A stretch of DNA of 64,000 nucleotides from Chloranthus sessilifolius. Its lineage: Eukaryota > Streptophyta > Magnoliopsida > Chloranthales > Chloranthaceae. The stretch spans positions 61,788,104 to 61,852,103 of the forward strand of contig CM037587.1 in NCBI GenBank assembly GCA_021018995.1, read 5' to 3'. This document shows positions 57,900 through 64,000 of the stretch, in pieces (position 1 is the first letter of the stretch; the number at the start of each line of letters is the position of its first letter). The notes under the pieces are model-generated. The model was given only the letters and a program-made list of their open reading frames with translations. It was not told the DNA's origin and searched no databases. A program made the position numbers and the translations under genes.

Positions 57900-58300
57900 T
57901 TTTATGCATCGGGGGAGCGATGTAAGCAAAACCGGTTACGAAGCGAGTGTTGATAGACTCGGTCTACACATTCTTTGTTACTCCATTGTTCGAGAAGTTG
58001 GGAATCATTCCCAAGGCCCTTGATTTCATCTTGGCGTGTCAATTCCTACGGCAACTCAAAGGAGCACCGATACCATGTGTCAATCAGTGATTGTGATGAT
58101 CGAAGACCACGAGACAGTGGCTGATTTGATCATTTTGAGCATGGAAGGGTTCGACGTGATACTAGGGATGGATTGGTTATCTACTTACCATGCGAGCATG
58201 GATTGTCTTCGAAAGATTGTAACATTCCGCCCGCCGAAGAGAAAATCTTTTCGATTTTGCGGAGTTAAATCTTGTGTGATACCGTTTATCTCTGCCATTC
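57900..58300 (+). pseudogene. Gypsy aspartic protease, frameshifted
   Basis: The catalytic D-S-G can be seen around 57952-57966 with a base missing after gactc, then THSFVTP-like residues in another frame. The C-terminal half is in frame from 58036 (LIILSMEGFDVILGMDWL). It corresponds to the 41215-41442 frame of the array but includes the N-terminal half lost there. Confidence 0.78.
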
Positions 58301-59460
58301 GAGCAGACCGTATGATGAGGAACGGGTGTTATGGTTATCTGGCCTACTTGCAAGATCATAAGGAGGAGAAGAAAAATATTATAGATATTACGATTGCTTG
58401 CGAGTATTCAGATGTTTTTCTTGAAGATCTACCTGGATTACCACCTGACAGGGAGATTGAGTTTGCAATTGAGTTAGTGCCGGGTACTGAACCAGTATCA
58501 AAAACTCCGTATCGAATGGCGCCTGCAGAATTGAAAGAGTTGAAGGAGCAGACCGAGTGTGTCACCCTGGGGAGCACCAGTTCTATTTGTAAAGAAGAAA
58601 GACGGTTCAATGCGGCTTTGCATCGATTACCGCCAGCTAAATAAGTTGACAATTAAGAACCGTTATCCACTTCCAAGAATTGATGATCTGCGATTTATCG
58701 CCAAGGAGCAAGGTTTTTCAAGATCGACTTGAGATCAAAGCTACCATCGCTTGAAAGTTAAGTCCAAGACATTCGAAGATGTTGTTCGTAACCCGATATG
58801 GGCACTACGAAGTTCTTGGTCATGCCATTTGGGTTGACAAACGCACTCGCCATTTATGGACTTGATGAATCGGATATTCAAGTCACATTTGGACAAGTCT
58901 GTAGTAGTTTTTGTAGATGACATCCTCATCTATCCAAAGACGCGAGAAGAACATGAGCAACATCTGCGAGTGGCTCTACAAACCCTTAGAGACCATCAGT
59001 TATATGCAAAACTTAGTAAGTGTGAGTTTTGGCTTGCAGTCAGCTTCCTAGGCCATGTTATCTCCGAGACCGGTATTACAATGACCCACCAAGATTGAGT
59101 CGTTGATGAATTGGGAACAGCCAAAGACCGTTACAGAGGTTCGTAGTTTCCTCGGTTTGGCAGGATACTACAGAAGGTTTGTGGAGGGCTTCTCCAAGAT
59201 ATCAGGTCCTCTTACACAACTTACGAAGAAGAAAACTAAATTTGATTGGACAGAGCAGTGTGAGCAAAGTTTTCAGGAACTCAAGAAACGATTGACTACT
59301 GCGCCAGTACTTGCTATACCATCAGGCAGGGGAGGCTTTGCAGTATGCAGTGATGCATCATATGGGGGTGTGTGCTTAACCAGAATGAGAGAGTCATTGC
59401 TTATGGGTCTAGACAAATTTGAAAGACCATGAGAAGAATTACCCGACGATGATCTTGAGT
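58301..59460 (+). pseudogene. Gypsy reverse transcriptase and RNase H start, frameshifted
   Basis: Visible motifs in successive frames: [16 protein letters not shown], the [13 protein letters not shown] region at 58590-58650 in shifted frame, [11 protein letters not shown] near 58813, active site [14 protein letters not shown] (58900-58940), [20 protein letters not shown] (59140-59200) and RNase [12 protein letters not shown] (59335-59370). Several shifts relative to the array copy, for example cttgcagtcag at 59032 where the array has a CTGCTGA-containing word. Confidence 0.85.
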
Positions 59461-59464
59461 TGGC

Positions 59465-60652
59465 GTGATTTTGCTCAAGATCTGGAGGCATTACCTTTAT
59501 GGGGAGACCTTCGATATATTTACCGATCATAAGAGCCTCAAGTTTCTCTTCTCACAAAAGGAGTTGAATATGAGACAATGTCGATGGATGGAGTTCTTGA
59601 AAGATTATGATTGTACCATCCAGTACCACCCCGGGAAAGCAAACGTAGTGGCAGATGCGTTAAGTCAAAAGTTCTCTGCTCAGTTATCACGTCTCACCAC
59701 AAGGGTGCATCTTTTGGAAGATATGGCTTTAAGTAGCATGAGATTTGACGTAAAAGGTTCAGGTGCATTAATGGCTACGCTGGTGATTCGTTCGACCCTC
59801 TATGAGAACATTCGCAGACTTCAGATGACGGATGATGAACTTATGACTATCAGACGGGATGTGATTGGGGGAAGCAAAATAGATTTTTCTATCAAAGATG
59901 ATGGCACTTTGTTGTTTAGAAATCGGGTATGCGTACCAACTAGTACTGAGCTTCGGGACACTATTTTGGAAGAGGCTCATAAGTTTATGTACGCTATTCA
60001 CCCTGGCAGTACCAAGATGTACCAAGACTTAAAGAAAAGCTTCTGGTGGAGAGGTTTAAAGAAAGATGTCGCTGTGTATGTCTCGAGATGTCTTGTGTGT
60101 CAACAAGTAAAGGTGGATCATCGAAATCCGGCAGGACTGTTGCCACCACTACCGATACCTGAGTGGAAATGGGAGGCTATTTCTATGGACTTTATTTTGG
60201 GATTGCCAAGAACATTAAGAAAATACAACGCCATCTGGGTCATTATGGATCGATTAACTAAGTCCGCACACTTCCTTCCTTATAATACGTCGTATACCGC
60301 CAACAAGATCGCAGAATTATACATCAAGGAGATAGTTAGGTTGCATGGTATACCGGTCAGTATCGTCTCCGATAGAGACCCGATGTACACATCTCAGTTT
60401 TGGCAACGATTTCAAGAAGGAATGGGCTCTAGGTTCTATTATAGTACAACATTCCATCCTCAGACCGATGGGCTGACTGAGAGGGTGAATCAGATTATAG
60501 AAGATATATTACGTGCTTGCATGTTGGATTTTCAGGGGTCATGGGACCAACATTTACCGCTGATCGAGTTCGCCTACAATAATAGCTACGTGCTAGCATC
60601 GGCATGGCACCCTACTGAAGCTTTGTATGGACGACGGTGTGTCTCCGCTTAA
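59465..60652 (+). pseudogene. Gypsy RNase H end and integrase
   Basis: A 395-codon open frame: RNase H end ([11 protein letters not shown] ... VVADALSQK), integrase zinc finger (IHPGSTKMYQDL ... RCLVCQQVK) and core with D (SMDFILG), D (VSDRD) and E (TERVNQ) all present. It ends soon after the core through a shift near 60590-60650; the C-terminal GPY/F-like part (VGPFEVLGRVGEVAYRV) lies at 60860-60930. Confidence 0.88.
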
Positions 60653-60728
60653 TTGGGAAGAAGTGGGTGAGAAACTCATTTTAGGTCCCGAGATCGTGGA
60701 GAATACAACCAAGACAGCTCGTTAATCC

Positions 60729-61193
60729 GTGAGAGACTACGAATTGCTCAAAGTCGAAGAGCTAATACCGATCCGAAAAGAAACCATGTTGAGTTTAAGG
60801 TGGGAGATAACGTTTGTCAAAATCTCTCCTACAAAAGGCGTGATGCTTTTGGGAAGTCGAGTCCGCTATGTTGGACCTTTCGAGGTATTGGGCCGAGTCG
60901 GCGAGGTTGCCTATCGAGTAGCCTTGCCACCGCAGCCTATCGGAAATGCACAACGTGTTTCATGTGTCCATGTTACGAAGATATGTTAAGGACCGACTCA
61001 CGTATTGGACTACCATTGAGCTCCAAGAAGACCTATCCTTGGTTGAGGAACCGATACTGAATCTTGGATCGAAGAACAAATCTTACGGACAAAGAACATT
61101 CCCTTAGTACTCGTGAAGTGAACCATTCTTGAGGAAGCCACATGGGAGCGTGAAGCGGAGATTCATGAGCAATTTCCACAACTTTTAGTGAAG
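60729..61193 (+). pseudogene. Gypsy integrase C-terminus and chromodomain remnant
   Basis: Frames at 60729-60989 and beyond contain the integrase tail, then a chromodomain in pieces (VEEPI at about 61035, ATWEREAEIHEQF near 61137-61175). The CAA codon at 61022-61024 is intact where array unit 1 has TAA. Chromodomains direct integration to heterochromatin in chromoviruses; here the frame is broken. Confidence 0.75.
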
Positions 61194-61809
61194 GTATATT
61201 ATAAACTATAGTTATGTAAGAAAACCATACGTACCTTTAAATTCTTGAATTTGCTTCTAAAAAAAAAAAAAAAGGAGAATTTCTTCAAATTCTTCAATGT
61301 TAAATTGTATCATAACATCGATGCTTTACATATATATCTATAACGATCACACAATAAAATCTTAAATGTCATATTTATTCATTCTCTTAGAACCGTATGT
61401 CTCATTGGAACCCGTGTCATCTAGAACATGTTACCACGTGATCATGCTTTTGAATAAGTGTTCGATTCGACATCCAAATTTCTGCTCAAATAATTACCAA
61501 AAGGGTGAGGTAGGTGTGTGCTAGGTTTGTGTCATGGTGAAGTATATTTCCGCACGTGACACTTGGGAAGGTATGCATCCATGTACGGATGCAATCCTCT
61601 ATGGCGATGGGATGCCACACGCAGACACATCCAGTTACTACGGATCCCGACCCTTGAAAGCGTGCTTGGTGAAGCCTACGATCGCGACCAAAGTTCTTTG
61701 ACTTTAGACTGCTTTGATTTTGCTTTATCGTGTTAGGATAAGGACTTACCGCAGTTCGGTTTAGCTATCCGTATATTTTCGAGGACGAGAATTCCAAAGG
61801 AGGGTAGAA
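61194..61809 (+). other. Gypsy 3' spacer and polypurine tract
   Basis: Non-coding spacer with an A run (61260-61274), conserved words shared with the array units, and ending in the polypurine tract ccaaaggagggtagaa (61794-61809). Confidence 0.8.
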
Positions 61810-63784
61810 TGTAAAGACCCGAATTTTGAACCCGAGTTAGATCGACCATTTGTTTTGGATTTTTATCTAGATGTGATTGTGCGGACAGATTTTAATTTAG
61901 AGCCCATTTGGACCCTCGTGCGAAAGTTGTGCACCGACCTCGGTGTAGCCGCTCAACACCGGACTTGAGTTTTAAAATTAGAAGTGTATAATACATAAGA
62001 TGTGTGTGTGTGTGTGTTTTACTTTGTGAGCAATCCTATTATAAGAAGGAATTGCATTCCCGTATTATACTAGGTTTTGTTAAGAGAGGATAGTTACCCA
62101 ACCGTGTGAAACTCCTTCTTCTCTCTTCTTCAATCATCGTAGGAGATCGGTTTAGAAAACCTCCTTCTCTAGAACACTCTTTGTTGAAAACACTTAAACC
62201 TTAGAAAGAACTTGAATCAACCTTGGATTCGTAGTTGGCTATTGAGAGAGGTTGAGATCATTAGGGGCGTGTTGGAGTTGTCTCTGTGAACTCGTGGGAT
62301 CGATCGCGGCGCGAATCGTTGAGGAAACCTGTCGGTTTTTATCATCGCTCGAGCAAGGTATCACCGAACTCCGGCATTACCTTAGTATTTTAGTCATAAC
62401 TTTTTATCTCGAACTCCGATTGAGACGATTCGTTTTGCGTTGGAAAGCTAATATAAAAATCTACAACTTTTATGTTTTGACCAACACATGAATCAATCGT
62501 CTTGATAGTCAAAAAAATATGAGAATGTTACGTCAAATTCTAAGATTGGCGCAACTTGCCTGTTTTGACTTGTTTTTGAGGAAACGCTTAAATAGGTCTA
62601 TATTATTAGTAATTAGAGTTTATCTTAATGCATGAACGTATATTGTGATGTAGATTGAGGGCGAGAGGCCATCAATAGGACCTTGCTTGACTTCGCATAA
62701 CTCCGAGTTTTAGGTAGGAGAATCTCATCTTTACAGTATTTTATTTTAATTCGCATGGATATTTTGAATTAAAATCTTTGAACTTGCATATGCCATTGAA
62801 ATCACATCTATAAATTGAAATTGATATGAATGACTAAAAATCTAAATCTACCTGAATCCTGAAACCTGAATCTGCTTAAGCTCAAGATCCAAATTAAGAA
62901 CTCGAACTATGTATAAGAGACTTCCATCCGATTATATTAGTATTCCATTTATTTTATGATTGATCTAACGACCCTCCAAAATTCGAACAACTTCCGCACA
63001 AGTTTTCCTCATTACGCAGGGGCTTGTTGCTCCCTGAAAAAGGGTTCATGAACGACGATGGTAGGTAGGGGTCCCCATCGGCTATATCCCTGCCCTCGAG
63101 ATATAGTTTACTCGGGAGGTATTTTAAGTTGAGGATTAAGTCATGAATTACTGAACTTTGCATATAGAAGTTAGAGAAACTAAGACCAAACACCACATTC
63201 TTGAAACTTTTCACACATTTAGAAATAAATCTTACATATGATTTCTACCTAAATTTAGTTTATTATCTGCTTATATGTTTGACAAGCTATATTCCGATAT
63301 TTGTTTTGAAACCATGTTAGTTAAAGTAAAATGCCGTAGATGTCTTTCTTCTACTGAGCTTTGTTGGTCAGCTCACTCCGACTATGCGTCACAGTTCTAG
63401 GCACTGACGTGGCTATTCGGGACTGCGAGACTGATCCTGATTAGGTACTCGAGGAAGAGCTTGAGGTTCCTCCTGAGGAGTTTTTCCCAGTATAGAACTT
63501 ACTGATTTTCTTATTTGTGGTGAGAGTTAGACTTGAATTTGTGGGCCCATTTTAGTTGGATACCATAGTTTTATATTTGACGTTGATTTCTGTTATGAGC
63601 CATGTTTCGATGATGGTCGGCCATCATCGGTGGTTCTTTACTTTTAATTGCTTCCGCATTTATTTTAGCTATGGATATTTATTGCGCTGATATGTGCCCT
63701 GTTTGGCCGGCTTATCGTTTATTCGATAGGTTGGCGAACCGGCCTTTCCTATACCTGAGGGATTGGAAAAGTCGGGTCGTCACA
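61810..63784 (+). repeat. Gypsy 3' LTR
   Basis: 1975 bp. Compared with the 5' LTR it lacks about 45 bp near 61850 (the ctgtgtgtgtattcggctcg region) and differs by small indels, several at CTG/CAG. Confidence 0.9.
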
Positions 63785-63789
63785 GCACC

Positions 63790-64000
63790 TATTTAAAGAA
63801 AGGGGAGCACATTCCTCTCTTACATTCACACTTCTTTTATTTATTTATGGTAGCTCCATAGATTACCCTATTCCATTTGCATAGTTCTTGCATAAGAAAG
63901 TTTAATTTGTTAAGAACATATCATGGTAGCTTCAAATAAAACCCTTTCAATTTTTTATTTTTTATTGTGTGTTAATCAACAAGAGCATGCATGATGTACT
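63790..64000. other. Host sequence to window end
   Basis: AT-rich sequence after the target duplication; nothing recognised. Confidence 0.5.

Larger units (their letters stand above)
54351..63784 (+). mobile_element. Near-complete Ty3/gypsy Tekay/Del-like retrotransposon
   Basis: LTRs at 54351-56350 and 61810-63784, iMet primer site, gag, protease, RT, RNase H, integrase, chromodomain remnant and polypurine tract are all in order; the 5-bp target duplication gcacc flanks it (54346-54350, 63785-63789). Total 9434 bp. It is the same family as the minus-strand array but its LTRs lack the 356-bp block duplication. Coding frames are broken many times. Similarity of the two LTRs suggests a fairly recent insertion. 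Confidence 0.92.

Noticed and set aside
1..64000. tRNA/rRNA genes or CRISPR arrays
   Set aside because: None seen. The tRNA-like words found are retrotransposon primer-binding sites, and regular repeats are microsatellites or transposon duplications.

Overview
The window is flowering-plant nuclear DNA from a repeat-dominated, intron-bearing genome: tRNA-iMet-primed Ty1/copia and Ty3/gypsy elements, CACTA DNA transposons, foldback MITEs, LINE pieces, AT microsatellites and short exon-sized pieces of conserved plant genes with canonical splice borders. The species cannot be fixed from the sequence. I see no intact cellular gene, no structural RNA gene and no CRISPR array. Exon pieces were named by recognising conserved plant protein motifs, not by a database search.

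Left part (1-12302). A ~2.7-kb segment occurs twice (A, 335-3025; B, 6084-8313 plus 11790-12452). Copy A ends in the first ~150 bp of a CACTA element, interrupted by a truncated Ty1/copia element (3027-6083) that itself runs straight into copy B. Copy B is split by a 3.5-kb solo-LTR-like insertion (8314-11789, 5-bp target duplication ggcaa).

Central part (12303-53974). Target-site duplications resolve a nest of elements. CACTA-1 (12303-53974, duplication aga) carries pieces of PGAP1, MED14, chloroplast Cpn60-beta and a DRP1-type dynamin. A Harbinger-like MITE (15971-22116, duplication tta, 29-bp perfect TIR) lies inside it and is split by CACTA-3 (15999-21730, duplication tag), which carries pieces of an unrecognised coiled-coil gene, ribonucleotide reductase large subunit, a GH31 glycosidase and ribosomal protein eL8. 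CACTA-2 (22496-51873, duplication tga) is inserted in opposite orientation exactly within a Cpn60-beta exon of CACTA-1 and carries minus-strand pieces of ARL8, SHPRH, a nucleotidylyltransferase-like gene and a PPR gene, plus a LINE fragment and several MITEs. Inside CACTA-2 sits a tandem array (34649-50892) of ~6.8-kb units, each made of 229 bp of flank, one LTR and the pol part of a Tekay/Del-like Ty3/gypsy element. All twelve gene pieces read away from the one terminus of their CACTA element that looks like a plant promoter/5' leader.

Right part (53978-64000). A structurally complete plus-strand Ty3/gypsy chromovirus-type element of the same family (54351-63784, duplication gcacc) with LTRs, iMet primer site, gag, pol, chromodomain remnant and polypurine tract, but with many frameshifts.

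Differences between the near-identical gypsy units cluster at CAG/CTG trinucleotides, often as 1-3 base losses, in patches. This looks like systematic base-calling error at CHG-methylated sites, so many frameshifts in the gypsy elements may be artefacts.
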